Shown here piece after piece: positions 30,551 through 41,339 of a stretch of 62,000 nt of DNA. A program made the position numbers and the translations under genes. Origin of the DNA: Symbiodinium natans (lineage: Eukaryota > Sar > Dinophyceae > Suessiales > Symbiodiniaceae). The DNA lies in assembly GCA_905221605.1 (NCBI GenBank), contig CAJNDS010001935.1, positions 227,501 to 289,500 on the forward strand, written 5' to 3'. Numbering within the stretch: position 1 is the stretch's first letter; every line of letters begins with the position of its first letter. The notes below the pieces were generated by a model that saw nothing but the letters and a program-made list of their open reading frames with translations, made no database searches and had not been told where the DNA came from.

Positions 30551-31682
30551 AGATGGTGAGTGGGGGAGTGGAAACCCGTTTTTACAGCAGAATTACACCC
30601 GAAACCCTGAAGCTGAAAGCCTTTCTATTCTTGAACCCGGGACTGAATCACTGAAGTGGCTGAATGAGAGAAGCGTAACACGTCGACAAGCCCCTCTACT
30701 TACTGACCAAGCTGCAGCACGAAGCCACCCATTGGACTGAGAAGCGTGCTCATGCCAATCGTCCAAACCTGACCCAGCATGGACTCAGTTCCACACATTT
30801 TGTGTTGTGGAAAGATTGAAGTCTGTACAAGACTTGACAGCTCATCTGAGACTCAAACCATCTCAAATCCACATGCGTTTCAATTTTTTCCTCTCCACAA
30901 CCCCAACACAACGCAAGCCCTTGTATGGCCCGCTCTTTTTATGGACAAGCAGATGGACGCTTCTCTTCCATTTCCTGACGTTTGGTAAGCGTACCCTCGC
31001 CTGTGTTGACCCTACACCCAACCCCAACCTGCCGTGTACTCGTGTGCTCAGCTCGTCTTGCAAAGGCTACCGCCGATTGAGCTTTTTGAGTTCAACTGGC
31101 AAAAGCCTGAACCCCACCGGGCGTAGAAATGCCGGAAAGGAGCTTCCATCTCGGGTCGCTCTTCCCCTGCACCAAGAATCTGTCTCTGTCAGGTGTAGGT
31201 CATGGCAGGTCATCTAGGGGGATGTGAGGGGGGGATTCTTCTCAATCAAAGTCCCTGTTGGGGCCTGAAAGTTAAGGGGTGCCCCAAGAGGGCCCATCAT
31301 GTAGAACAATGCGAATATTCATGGGGCTTTTGGAGATCAGTTTGCTCCACCGCCGTGCGCCGGGTGGAACCTTGGGAGATTGCATGCCTGGCTTGCTTTT
31401 AGTCATGAGAAGCATTTCATCACAGGCTGCATCTCATGCTACAGATGAAAGTCTTCAGAATGACTCCATAAGTGGTACAGTTCTGACATTTTTCTTTTGT
31501 TTCAGGGCTTCGGGGATGGGCCTCTAAACCGTGCAATCACTCGCCAGCGGCCTAGGTCCACCCCAAAGGTGTCGTAGATCTTCCGCCGCTCAGTATCTGA
31601 GAGGATCCTCAGTCACTGCACCAATCCCCGATACAGTCTGCAATTCATCTCTTCTCTGGGATGAAAGGCGTCAGCTTAGAGG
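30551..31682. other. unresolved stretch
   Basis: Plus and minus frames of 60-136 codons exist (30779-31217), but none shows recognisable motifs or clear splice boundaries. No hairpin family and almost no telomere-like tract, which is unusual here. Confidence 0.35.
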
Positions 31683-32614
31683 TCATCTTCTGGGAAACAA
31701 GATGGGAAGACCTAAAGGCAGTTGCACTTGTGGGCTGAGCTGGTGCTCCTTTGTCGCATTGTTGCGGTGCATGTTGGAATGTTGGAATCCCCACACCCTT
31801 TCATGAGTCGCCGGACTTGCGCTGACAGCCTCGGCGCCCTAAACCCTAAACCCTATAAACCCTAAACCCTAAACCCTAAACCCTAAACCCAATCTTGTAA
31901 CAAAAAGGATGGAAGTGCTCACCCTGACATGGCCAAGACGCTCTTTGGCATTCTTGATCTCGTTGAATTTGTTCGTTGCCTCGACTCCTCCACCCACTTT
32001 GTCCGGATGGTTCCTTGGCTCGTCGGCCGCTTCTCATGAGACCCGAGAAAGCCCAAACGCGCTCGATCTAACTCTGAGGTGCTCAACCAACCCTAAACCC
32101 TAAACCCTAAACCCTAAACCCTAAACCCTAAACCCTGAACCCTCTGACCAGACATCTCCAAGGCTCTGGAGCGACATCTTGCGAAACGCTTGCTTGATGT
32201 CGTCCTCCTGGCACACGCACCCGACACGGCGTGAGATGCCCAGAGAGCCCAGAAAATCGCGTAACTGTAAGGAATAGACCTTAAACTGTATAGGGATCCT
32301 GAATGTGCTTTAAGGTGTCTCACTTTCACTCACTGTGAGTGAGGGATCCTGAATCTGCTTTCAGGCATATTCTTTAATTAATTTAGGGCTCTTTGGGTGC
32401 CTGTATCTTGGCACGCTCAACACTGGTGGAGAGATGTGGGGGGGGGGGGGGGGGTAAGGGGTATCACTTCTCAAGTGTCGACATCACAGTGCAGCAGCTA
32501 GACATCTACGAATCTACCAGGGCATCATGCTCAATGTCTGGCAGAGGACCGCAGTTCATGTCGGGAGTCCTTGCAATCCACGGCAACTCCCAGGACATCA
32601 TAGGCATCAATCAT
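31683..32614 (-). CDS. J-domain (DnaJ/HSP40-type) protein, four exons
   Basis: Exon 1 (32570-32614) MIDAYDVLGVAVDCK; exon 2 (32167-32207) EDDIKQAFRKMSLQ; exon 3 (31923-32013) NHPDKVGGGVEATNKFNEIK and on to GHVR; likely terminal exon 4 (31683-31829), 48 codons to TGA. Joined, residues 4-57 form a complete J domain: YDVLGV, helix II with KQAFRKMSL, the HPD motif at 31-33, and KFNEIKNAKERL. J domains stimulate Hsp70 ATPase. At about 107 aa it would be a small type III protein. Introns 1 and 2 are GA-AG with AG|G acceptors; intron 3 is GT-AG. Intron 1 (362 bp) contains family A copy 6; intron 2 (153 bp) and intron 3 (93 bp) contain telomere-like tracts. AG|G sites at 32640 and 32669 could take the spliced leader. 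Exon 4 rests only on frame and acceptor. Confidence 0.72.
31838..31891 (+). repeat. CCCTAAA tract making up most of J-domain intron 3
   Basis: 54 of the 93 intron bases. On the transcript strand it is TTTAGGG repeats ending 7 bases before the AG|G acceptor. Confidence 0.85.
32091..32143 (+). repeat. CCCTAAA tract inside J-domain intron 2
   Basis: Seven units plus a CCCTGAA, within the 153-bp GA-AG intron 32014-32166. Confidence 0.9.
32239..32397. mobile_element. hairpin element family A, copy 6, in J-domain intron 1
   Basis: CCCAGAGAGCCC ... GGGCTCTTTGGG, 159 bp, flanked by TG/TG. Longer than usual through an internal repeat of GGATCCTGAAT[G/C]TGCTTT around CACTCACTGTGAGTG. Confidence 0.85.
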
Positions 32615-33015
32615 GGCCCGGCACTCAAAATCCCCAGGCCTGTGGCCTGGGGCAACCGGTGCCTGGTCCTATGCCAGTCCCGAAGATCCAATGCACGTAA
32701 GACTTCAGCAGCTTCTTTGAGATACATGTGCCGTCAGGCTTACAGACCTGCCGTAGTTTACATGCTGGGCTGGAGTACTTGGAGTACCTCGCTAAGATTG
32801 CAATGTTGGGTGCAGTGGCAAAGGCAGCCATACCATGTCTTGGCTGCGGACATATCATATGGCCCTTTTGCCACACTCTTGAGCCGTGGCAAGCCGGCAT
32901 GCGGTGAACTGTGGGCCCCCAACAGGCAATCCCGGCTGTAACGCCTGCAGAGGGCATGCCTACGAAACATGTTCAGGTTTTGGGTCTGTTAAGGGGAATA
33001 TACCTTATATAGTCC

Positions 33016-33215
33016 CTAAACCCTAAACCCTTAACCCCACACCCTAGACCCTAAACCCTGAACCCGAAACAACAACCCCCAACTAACACCTAAGGTCCCC
33101 TGCAGAGATTTTGCTCAGCTGATGGCCTCGCCGGCTCCTTGGAAGCCTCGGCTCACTCTGTGAACGTAGGTTTAGGGTTTATGGTTTAGGGTGTAGGGTT
33201 TAGGGTTTAGGGTTT
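33016..33215. repeat. CCCTAAA tract, then TTTAGGG tract
   Basis: 33016-33068 (C-rich) and 33170-33215 (G-rich) face each other across 100 bp, as at 2162-2482. Confidence 0.85.
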
Positions 33216-33339
33216 CGCATTGTCTGTGTGCGTTCTTTAAACGACCCCCGCCATTAAGTCCAATCCCTGCAATCGGCCGGATGCTGCTTGAGAGGTACCA
33301 CAAAACATATGCGTGATGGAATGTGGTGGATCAGTTACT

Positions 33340-33460
33340 GTATCTATATATGTATATATATATATATTTATTTATTTATTTATTTACTTACTTATATTTA
33401 TCTAAATATCTATTTATATTTATATGTTATATATATATATATAGATATGTGTACTTCTGT
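33340..33460. repeat. TA/TTTA microsatellite cluster
   Basis: (TA)n, (TTTA)n and TATATATATATA runs; the tyrosine-rich frames here are artefacts. Confidence 0.9.
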
Positions 33461-33909
33461 ATAGGCTTTACTAGGCAGTTCCGTGTCCCTCCATGCACTG
33501 TGGTGTCGAAGCATTGGAAGGCTTGTCCGAGTCTGGACATCAAAGCTTGAAGCTCCACCTGCCTGACAAAGAGCTGACATCATTTCAAGCTGCATGTTTT
33601 TTTTTGTTAACACCCTTTAGGGTTTAGGGTTTAGGCTTCAAACCTGAAGTCATGCTGTGTCATCACAGCGTGATTTTTTTCCTCTGACAAGACTTCCGAA
33701 TTCCTCAACACCTCAACTCTATGCCCCCCTGCATCTTCATGCCTCCAGGGAACATCCGGATGAAAGCCGAGTGTCCCAGACACAGTACGACCAGAGCCAC
33801 GGCAGCCTGAGAAGTCCGCGTATGTGGTGAACATGGTGCCTCATACTCACAATATGGTGCACTGGATCTCAGGCATCTCACTTGCAAATGGGGTACAGGA
33901 TTAAGTGCC

Positions 33910-33979
33910 GTAAACCCTAAACCCTAAACCCTAAACCCTAAACCCTAAACCCTAAACCTTAAACCCTAAACCCTAAGCC
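33910..33979 (+). repeat. CCCTAAA tract
   Basis: About ten units. Confidence 0.95.
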
Positions 33980-34102
33980 CAAACATAGCAGAACAGGCAG
34001 GGCACCAGCTGCCAGCACCTTGGACGGCGGCCGGGCCGGCCGCTCCGAGCAAACAGCTCTGTCATGGCAGACTTTCAGACTTCGAAGTCAATGTAGGGCG
34101 TG

Positions 34103-34192
34103 TTAGGGTTTAGGGTTTAGGGTTTAGGGTTTAGGGTTTAGGGTTTAGGGTTTAGGGTTTAGGGTTTAGGGTTTAGGGTTTAGGGCGTAGGG
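34103..34192 (-). repeat. TTTAGGG tract
   Basis: About twelve near-perfect units. Confidence 0.97.
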
Positions 34193-34243
34193 CGTAAGTT
34201 AGGTCTCGGGGTCTCTGGCACAAACTTTTGAATGGGGGTTTAG

Positions 34244-34331
34244 GACAATAGGGGACCCCTAACAAAACACCCCCCAAATAGTAGGATTCCCTTTTTAAAA
34301 AAGACCCCAAGAAGGTACCCCGAAATTCGAA
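34244..34331. mobile_element. element family D, copy 4 (reverse orientation)
   Basis: CAATAGGGGACCCC ... AAATAGTAGGATTCCC ... AAGGTACCCCGAAATTCG is the reverse complement of the copy at 40393-40482. Confidence 0.75.
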
Positions 34332-35005
34332 AAAAAACCTCCAAATCGTGGCAAGAAGCGCCTCGGGTAAGGTTGAAGCTTATGCTTGCGTCAAGATCAT
34401 TTTTGTGCCGGCGCCCGGCTGCAGACATTGTGCACTGCACTAGGAAGCTAGCGGCTGGGGAGCGCATGAGGGGTTTAGGGTTAAGGGTTAAGGGTTTAGG
34501 GGTTTAGGGGAAGCTGAGGGATGCAGGTTGACGTGAACACCGAGCCAGGTCGGCAAGTTCCGCTAAAAGGTCGAGTTGAAGGCCGTGCGCGATGGGGTTT
34601 GGGCAGGCGAAGGGGATGTGGCCATCGTGTTTGGCTTCCGCACTGTGAACTGAAGAGCCAGCGGGCTTGCACGGACAGCGCCAAGACACAAGATCCTCCC
34701 GTTGCCGCACTACTTCCTTGGAATGTTTCCGCTGACTTCTCCTAACGTAACAAAAGACTAAGGCACTGTTGACGTTGCGCAGCCCACAACACGCCTCCCC
34801 AACCACCTCTACTAGCACCTTACACGCCAGAGCATGCAATAACAAACCGAGACTCAATGCCCCTAAAGCCTAAACCCTCAACCTTAACCACACCATGGCC
34901 TAGGCCTAGTGGCCAACATTCTAGGGACTGCAAGACCTCACAAGACAACCAAAACCCCAACTTCTCAGCCTGACTGTCAAAGGGGGGGAGGGGGAAGGGG
35001 CCTTC

Positions 35006-35081
35006 TAAACCCAAAACCCTAAACCCTAAACCCTAAACCCTTGTTTAACCCCCTAAACCCTAAACCCTAAACCCTAAACCT
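35006..35081 (+). repeat. CCCTAAA tracts
   Basis: Two blocks separated by TTGTTTAACC. Confidence 0.95.
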
Positions 35082-35283
35082 GGTGGGGGGTGCCTTCTGC
35101 TTCGCTGACTGCAAGCTTTGCGACACGGCGGCTGCCGTGCAGGCCGGGCCGACGAGCTCGGCCCTGGGGGGTCGTGCTTTGTCTCTTTTAAAATTTACAG
35201 CATTTTTACTATGAATATGATTACTATTTGTTCTTGTGTATTCTTAGCCATATTATTCTGATTCTTATTAGTTTGATGGACGG

Positions 35284-35392
35284 CTTGGGATGTCCCCCCT
35301 TATACCAAGAGCTCCTTCATAGGGATTAGAAATAGGGGGTAGGTACTAGAATCCCTATTAGGGACTGCTAGTATAAGGGGGAACATCCCAAG
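35284..35392. mobile_element. hairpin element family H (single copy)
   Basis: CTTGGGATGTCCCCCCTTATAC at the left and its near-exact inverse (GTATAAGGGGGAACATCCC) at the right; 109 bp. It starts within a few bases of a putative GT donor (35395-35396) of the exon to its right, so it probably fills the next intron. Confidence 0.8.
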
Positions 35393-35396
35393 AGAC

Positions 35397-35594
35397 AGCT
35401 CGCAACCACTCGTCAGGAGCAACGGAAAACGAGACCAACACATCAAGCTCATACAGGGACACTTGAACATGAGGAACATCTGCCAGGATCGTGCCCACTG
35501 TATTCTGCGAAGCCAAAGCATCATACAGCTTACACTGTGAGTGGATGTTGACATAAAGCAATGCTGTTTGGGCCCAGAGTAGAAATGTGACCAT
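35397..35594 (-). CDS. unassigned exon (possible first exon)
   Basis: ATG at 35592-35594, then 66 codons beginning MVTFLLWAQTALLYVNIHSQ and ending APDEWLRA before a GT donor. Hydrophobic N-terminal segment (residues 2-15) could be a signal or membrane anchor; the rest alternates hydrophobic and acidic residues. Not recognised. Confidence 0.35.
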
Positions 35595-36089
35595 GATTAA
35601 AAATGGTCGGGGCCGTGGGCCGTGACCTTGGGGTGTATCTGCGTGTATCTAACTAACCTGGAGCCCCTATAAGGTCTGCTCGCTGATGACAGAACAAGTC
35701 ACCCTTGTCCTCGCATGACTCTCGTCGACTCGTCTGGACAGGCGTTCAGAAGATGGAACAGCATTTTCCCTCACCTCCCTCCCATCCCCCCCCCCCCATC
35801 AAAAAATAAGAGAGCATCGTCATGAGCAGCGGCAGCTGATGCTGATGCATGAGCATCATCACAATTCGCACCATCAGCACCACCATCATCATAAACATCA
35901 TCAGAATCAGACTCATGATGACTCATGAAATGTTCAGTATTATTGTCGAATATTATTAGTATTCTTAGAATCAGACTCATGTACACTCACCTGCAGGACC
36001 CTGGCAGCTCAGCCACCCACAAGTGATCTCGGGCAGGCGGAGCGTAGACGCGAACCACAGGGAGTTGAGCACCGACCCCTTAGCCAGGC

Positions 36090-36137
36090 TTAGGGTTTAG
36101 GGTCTAGGGTCTAGGGTTTAGGGTTTAGGGTTTAGGC
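36090..36137 (-). repeat. TTTAGGG/TCTAGGG tract
   Basis: Six units, two with TCTAGGG. Confidence 0.9.
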
Positions 36138-37043
36138 AGAGGGGGGCGGCTTATGTCTGAGCTTCTCAGAGTCAAGCCGCCGAATTCTCATAACCCGAAG
36201 ATGCAAGAAGCTGCCAAGTTTTGACACGCAGCCTTACCCGTGCGCTTGCATAAAGGGTGCCACTACGCACCCCAAACGATCTTTCCATGGACAAGGAGTA
36301 GAAACAAAGTGCAAACCATGCCTTGAAATAACCACAGATGTCACAAAGCACTAACGCGAGCATCTGCAGGAGATGCCAGCCGAGTCGCGATTTGATGAGG
36401 GGACAGTATGTACTACAGGTGAAAGGATCACCGGCGTGTGCTAGCACAATTGGACACTTGAGACCATGCTTTGGGCCACGTGCTCTTCTAGGGGTTGAAC
36501 CTTGGACCCTTAAGGTTGCACCCTTGGATTTTCGGGTGCCTTTTTCAGGATCCCTAAGGGAATCTAAGGGCCATATCAGGCGTGTAACCTTTAGGGGGGT
36601 CAACCCATAGGGGTACGCGTCTTCATCCCTTGAGGTTCTTGGGTCCCCCACCCTTCTCTAAAGCCAGCTCCTCAGCAGAGTCGATGCCCACGTCGACGCC
36701 TGGGCTCGCACCGCGGCAGGTTGACTCCATCAAAGGGCGCAAGAGCTTGGTGAATCTGCGTACATTGGGAAACTCAAGGTTTCTGAATCAGTATCGAACT
36801 GCCCCCGGTTGCGTCTGCAATGCTTGGAATGTCCGAAATGCTAAGCGATGCGCCCGCGCTGACTGCCCAGAAAGCCAGTCAACAGCGTGTGTGCCATGGA
36901 AACCGCTGCCCTGAAAGCGCTTCTACGCCCTCCTCATCCGTCGCCTTGCCTTCTTACGAGTTTACGGACGCCCGGCGCTTCAACTTCCGAGGAAGCCTTG
37001 CTAAAACCAGTCCTTGCCTCAGTAGGCTGTGCAGCCCCCTTGA

Positions 37044-37142
37044 TCCTAAACCCCAACCCCTAAACCGAACTCTGAACCTTGAACGCTAAACCCTAAACCC
37101 TAAACCCCAACCCCTAAACCCTAAACCCTAAACCCTAAACCC
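37044..37142 (+). repeat. CCCTAAA tract providing a stop codon to an exon
   Basis: Main block 37087-37142; on the minus strand it enters the exon at 37135-37335 as GGGTTTAGGG. Confidence 0.9.
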
Positions 37143-37335
37143 AGGGCATGCCGGAAGACTGATGGCCCGATGCCTGAGGGCCGGACTGACGCATTTCACT
37201 CCCCACGAGCCCGATGACTTCTCCAGGTCCTGGCGGCAAACTCTCGAAGCATTGAGAAAGCGCCTGAAGATGGGCGAGAACATGCTGAGACTTTTTTTCC
37301 AAGTCATGAAAGTCAGTTGTATTGCGGTGGCAGGT
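37135..37335 (-). CDS. unassigned exon, coiled-coil-like
   Basis: After TTTCAG| (37336-37337) the frame reads 66 codons beginning TCHRNTTDFHDLEKKSQHVL, then AHLQALSQCFESLPPG, to a TAG formed by the telomere-like tract. Leu/His/Gln heptad-like spacing. Either the tract begins the next intron (GGTTTAG offers a GT donor) or it truncates the protein. Minus-strand coding-like sequence also lies upstream (about 37490-37740, ...FSVEDRLMWSLEEHRGFDK...), probably the previous exon(s). No family recognised. Confidence 0.35.
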   Translation of the reverse strand, partial: TCHRNTTDFHDLEKKSQHVLAHLQALSQCFESLPPGPGEVIGLVGSEMRQSGPQASGHQSSGMPWV

Positions 37336-37869
37336 CTGAAATTCATGTTCCGGAGGCGAACAAAAGCAACAGGGAAACTTCGATCAACACTAAGTTCTCT
37401 CAAGCGCAGCAAGACCAACTTGAAACGTGCCCACCGGCAAAAACTCGAAAGCATTGGCCAGTTTAGTTCGAAGAGTCGAAAAAGAAGATCTCCCCAACTG
37501 CCCAAAACAACTTGTCAAAGCCTCTATGCTCCTCCAGACTCCACATAAGACGGTCCTCCACTGAAAAGCCTCCCTTGGACCTGCTCAAAACTTGGAATCT
37601 GAATTCGTCACGCCACACGCCACACTGTGCGACAGATGCCTGCTGGCTTGACCTGGAGAATCGGCAGTTTGCTGAGGCTTTCGCCAGCCGGCGTAGAAGA
37701 GGAAGCAGACCTTGCAAGCAACAAGGGGTATGAGCTGTGGATTTTGATCCAGCTTTCGAGGGCAGCCCACATGGACTGCCTTGTACCACTGCTGGCGAGC
37801 AGAACATCTTATGTGCACTCATGGTAGCTTCAGCATCTTGGTAGGCGTGACTGTCCTATTGGACATGTC

Positions 37870-37950
37870 CGTAGATATACTTTTATTTATATACATATAT
37901 ATATATGCATGAACATATGTATATATGTATACACATACATACAGACAAGG
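37870..37950. repeat. TATA/CATATG-rich microsatellite
   Basis: Alternating TATATATA, CATATGTATATATG words. Confidence 0.85.
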
Positions 37951-38397
37951 AGGTTCAGAGTGCTGGGTGGCTAACTCTCGCACTTGACACGACTTGAGCA
38001 GTCGGGAAGCAGACCATCGCCAGCTTGCCCGTTTTACTCACTCGAGGCTCTTTCGGCTTGCAGTTTGGGAATGTTTTGGGATGGGTAGTAGAATGCCTAA
38101 CCCTACTGCAAAGAAGATAACCCAAGGACAACTCGTTCGGCACGCCTTCGCATCGCAACCCGAGTTTGACCCATTTTTAGGATACTTGTGACCCTACTTC
38201 CCCCCCAAACCTAAACCTGGATCGTCCAGCAGTGTGGGAGTCTTGGATCTTGGCCAACTCACCAGGCGAGGCGCTCTGCAACCTCGATTGCGGTTTAGTG
38301 TTTGGGGCTTGCGATGTTGGATGTCCAGCGGAGGCCGGGGCGGTGACCGAAACATTGGCCTTGAGGTTTTGAACCCCGTTTTTTTTGCAGCAGGCTC

Positions 38398-38450
38398 AGA
38401 ACCCTAAACCCTAAACCCTAAACCCTAAGCCCTAAACCCTAGACCCTAGA
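38398..38450 (+). repeat. CCCTAAA tract
   Basis: About seven units with CCCTAAG and CCCTAGA variants. Confidence 0.9.
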
Positions 38451-38550
38451 GGCCGAAGTCCGTAGCTGCCGGAGCTTTTGGGGATGCATGGGTGATGATC
38501 GTACTACCCAAAAAAACCTGAAGTTTTTGAGGAAAGGAGCCTGCCGGCAC

Positions 38551-38662
38551 AGGGTTTAGGGTTTAGGGTTAGGGTTTAGGGTTTAGGGTTTAGGGTTTAG
38601 GGTTTAGGGTTTAGGGTCTAGGGTTTAGGGTTTAGGGTTTACGGTTTAGGGCTTGGGGTTTA
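38551..38662 (-). repeat. TTTAGGG tract
   Basis: About fifteen units; opposite polarity to 38398-38450. Confidence 0.95.
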
Positions 38663-38737
38663 TGAACAAAAAACACATGAAACCCCAAGCGCTTCCAGCG
38701 CTGGTTTAGGTTTGGGGTTTATAGGGCCTGTTCAGCC

Positions 38738-38852
38738 GGAGGTTCATAGGTAAGACGTAGGGTGATAAGTACTATGGCCAAAACCTTCGATGATAAGTAC
38801 TATGGCTATAACCCTACTTAGGAAGTATGCATCCTGTACGCCTATGGACCTA
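38738..38852. mobile_element. hairpin element family B, copy 4 (degenerate)
   Basis: CCGGAGGTTCATAGGTAAG ... CGCCTATGGACCTAT with an internal repeat of GATAAGTACTATGGC. Confidence 0.6.
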
Positions 38853-39165
38853 TCCCCGTGCAGATGTATATTTGCGCGTCATGCTTGCATAAGCCTTGGC
38901 AGCCTGTACTTCGTTCGAGACTTCACTAGGATGGCCCCTAAACCCCTCTGAACAATATTCCTGAGTATGATCCTGTTAAGCCCAATAAGGGAAAACCAAA
39001 AGAGTGTCCCAGAAGGCTACCTAGTTCAAGGTCTGAATGTTGCGGGGTACAAGGAGGGACCCCTAGAAGGGACCCTTAATCTTATTCCCCTACATAACCC
39101 CTATATATGCCATATAGAATAGTCCCTTGAAAATGATGTCTGTCAGGTCTTCACCTGGAAGCGTA

Positions 39166-39276
39166 CCCAGAGAGCCCTTTATATCCCTTAATTGAGGAAT
39201 ATTCCTTAATTTACATAGGGATCCTTCACCTGATTTAAGGTATATACCTCAACTAAGGGATGTTGGGCTCTTTGGG
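39166..39276. mobile_element. hairpin element family A, copy 7
   Basis: CCCAGAGAGCCC ... GGGCTCTTTGGG, 111 bp, flanked by TA/TA. Confidence 0.87.
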
Positions 39277-39299
39277 TAGAGACTAACAGCTATGATACG

Positions 39300-40390
39300 G
39301 CAACCATAACCTGTGTAACCAAGTGCCTTAAGCCCCTGAAGGCGGAGCCACACAGACCTGTCCCCTCATGCCGCCACCAGTTCAAGAGTTTTTGGCATTT
39401 ACGAGCATGAGCAGGGCGGCGCAAATCTCTTGATATTGAGATTCGGTCAAATGAGGGTGAGCTGCTTAGCCGCTAAGCCTATAGCTGCAGGCCGCGCTGA
39501 CCTACAGTGCCATGGGCTGTGGCGTGCAGGCTCTATTAGGCTAGTCTGCTCAGACATGATCTAATCAAGTTGCTTCAACAGGAACCACACACCGACACTT
39601 TGAAGAGCCACTTCCCCTTGTCACCTTCCATCATGGATAGGCAAGGGTAAGCAAGCAGAGCTACCAGAGCACGGAGGACTTTGAAAGACATCTTTGTCGC
39701 GCCCTACGCGTCTCAAGCGCACGCGGCTGCAGAGGTTTTTGGCCATGCAGGATCTTTGTTGAGTACCTACAACCGGAGTCCACACCAAGGAAGCAAGCCT
39801 AGCGAAAGTCTTCAACATACAGGTTCAACCTTTAGGGCATCTGGTTCATGCTTGCCTTGGGGCGCTGTGCTCCAGCGATGTTTCGAGAGAGCAAGCGCAG
39901 CAATGCGCCCAACTCTGCACACACCCGAACACCGGGAACTATAGGTCCCCCTTGCATCAGCAGGTCTCATGACAAAAGCTTGGCGCTGCTGTGCACCTTT
40001 CCACTTCTCCTCGCTCATGCTAGGTTGATACGGACACTGAGGGCATTGTATGGCTAAGCAGAGGCCACTCTGTGAAATCAAGAGGGCGCGGGCTGAATAG
40101 GGGGCCAAAACCTTGGGGGAGTCTTTGCGGCTTCTCCGAGTTTACAAGGGCCGAAGACATCCAAAGCTTTACATTTCTACTCGCATCAAGTCATGAATCT
40201 TTGAAAGCAAACCCTGGGAATGTTGCTGTTGGCAGGAACAACCGCCGCTACAAGGAGGCAGGGAAAGCGCCGGGGATGTGTCTCGCCTGGGATGTGCTCT
40301 CGTGCATTGTCTCAGGTTCTACGCACCGTCTAGCCGAAAGGGCGTGTTGGGTGTCTGAGAGAGGTGTTCAGGTCCTTGAATCATTCGGGG
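39300..40390. other. unresolved stretch
   Basis: No element family and no tract. Plus frames at 39681-39944 and 40072-40390 and minus frames at 39621-40108 are open but overlapping and unrecognised; one of them may be a real exon. Confidence 0.3.
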
Positions 40391-40392
40391 GA

Positions 40393-40482
40393 TTCCGAAA
40401 GTGGGGGTACCTTGTTGGGATCCTTATTATAAGGGCATCCTACTATTTGGTGATCTATATTTGGGGTCCCCTATTTTCGTAA
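40393..40482. mobile_element. element family D, copy 5 (reference copy)
   Basis: TTCCGAAAGTGGGGGTACC ... TTGGGGTCCCCTATTTTCGTAA, 90 bp with imperfect terminal inversion. It is followed immediately by a CCCTAAA tract (40480-40523). Confidence 0.75.
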
Positions 40483-40595
40483 ACCCTAAACCCTAACCCC
40501 TAAACCCTAAACCCTAAACCCATTGAAGTGCGGCTTAGGGCCGCTGGGGTATCTCAGGCGCAGTCCCTGAAGTTCAAATGTGCGTGTGCGTGACT

Positions 40596-40719
40596 ACCCA
40601 GACCCCTGGGGGGATCCAAAAAACAGATCCCCTCAAGGGTTCCTAAAAAATGGCCCAATAGTAGTACAGGGGTACTATTTGGGGGTTCTGTTTTTTTGGA
40701 TCCTCCCAGGGGTCTGGGT
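40596..40719. mobile_element. hairpin element family I (single copy)
   Basis: ACCCAGACCCCTGGGGGGAT and its inverse (ATCCTCCCAGGGGTCTGGGT) bound 124 bp; arms of about 31 bases with two differences, so relatively young. Confidence 0.85.
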
Positions 40720-41100
40720 TCTTGAGCTCTGCGAATCCTTCCTTTGAGGTCGGATATCTTGAGAAGTCTGAAACGCCTCTAGTGTGCCAGAATCTCTGTG
40801 TGCGGTGGCTCAACGAACTGGAACCTACAGGGCCTTCATTGAGTCGCCACAGCCTAGTAGCCCAACCCGTGAAGTACATCCAGCGTCAGATCCTCCTCCA
40901 TTGATAATCATCATATTGATATTGAATCGAAAAACATGCAAAAACACATATGCAGATATATGGCGTCAGTAAGAACTAGAACTGCATCTCCCTCCAGGAC
41001 CTGTGTTGTTGTATTGTAGGATTATTAATCTTGGTTGTAATGATCTGAAAATCGACTTTTCGTATCATTACATGATTGTACTATTGTACCCGTTGCAAGA

Positions 41101-41152
41101 CAACCCTGAACCCTAAACCCTAAACCCTAAACCCTAAACCCTAAACCCTAAA
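41101..41152 (+). repeat. CCCTAAA tract
   Basis: Seven units. Confidence 0.95.
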
Positions 41153-41274
41153 GCGCTGGCTCTTCTACGACCGCTCTAGGTGTGGCCTCTCAAGATGTCC
41201 CTCGTCACAGTCCACCAAGGGGATGGGTTATAAAGGTCCTCTGCATATGCTAGCAGTCTCCCTTTTTCTGATGT

Positions 41275-41324
41275 AGGGTTTAGGGTTTAGGGTTTAGGGT
41301 TTAGGGTTTAGGGTTTAGGGTACA
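41275..41324 (-). repeat. TTTAGGG tract
   Basis: Seven units, facing 41101-41152. Confidence 0.95.
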
Positions 41325-41339
41325 CTGATTCATGCCTCG

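Noticed and set aside
32625-32957. 110-codon minus frame as extra N-terminal part of the J-domain gene
   Set aside because: It is out of frame with exon 1; MIDAYDVLG is a sufficient start and AG|G sites precede it.
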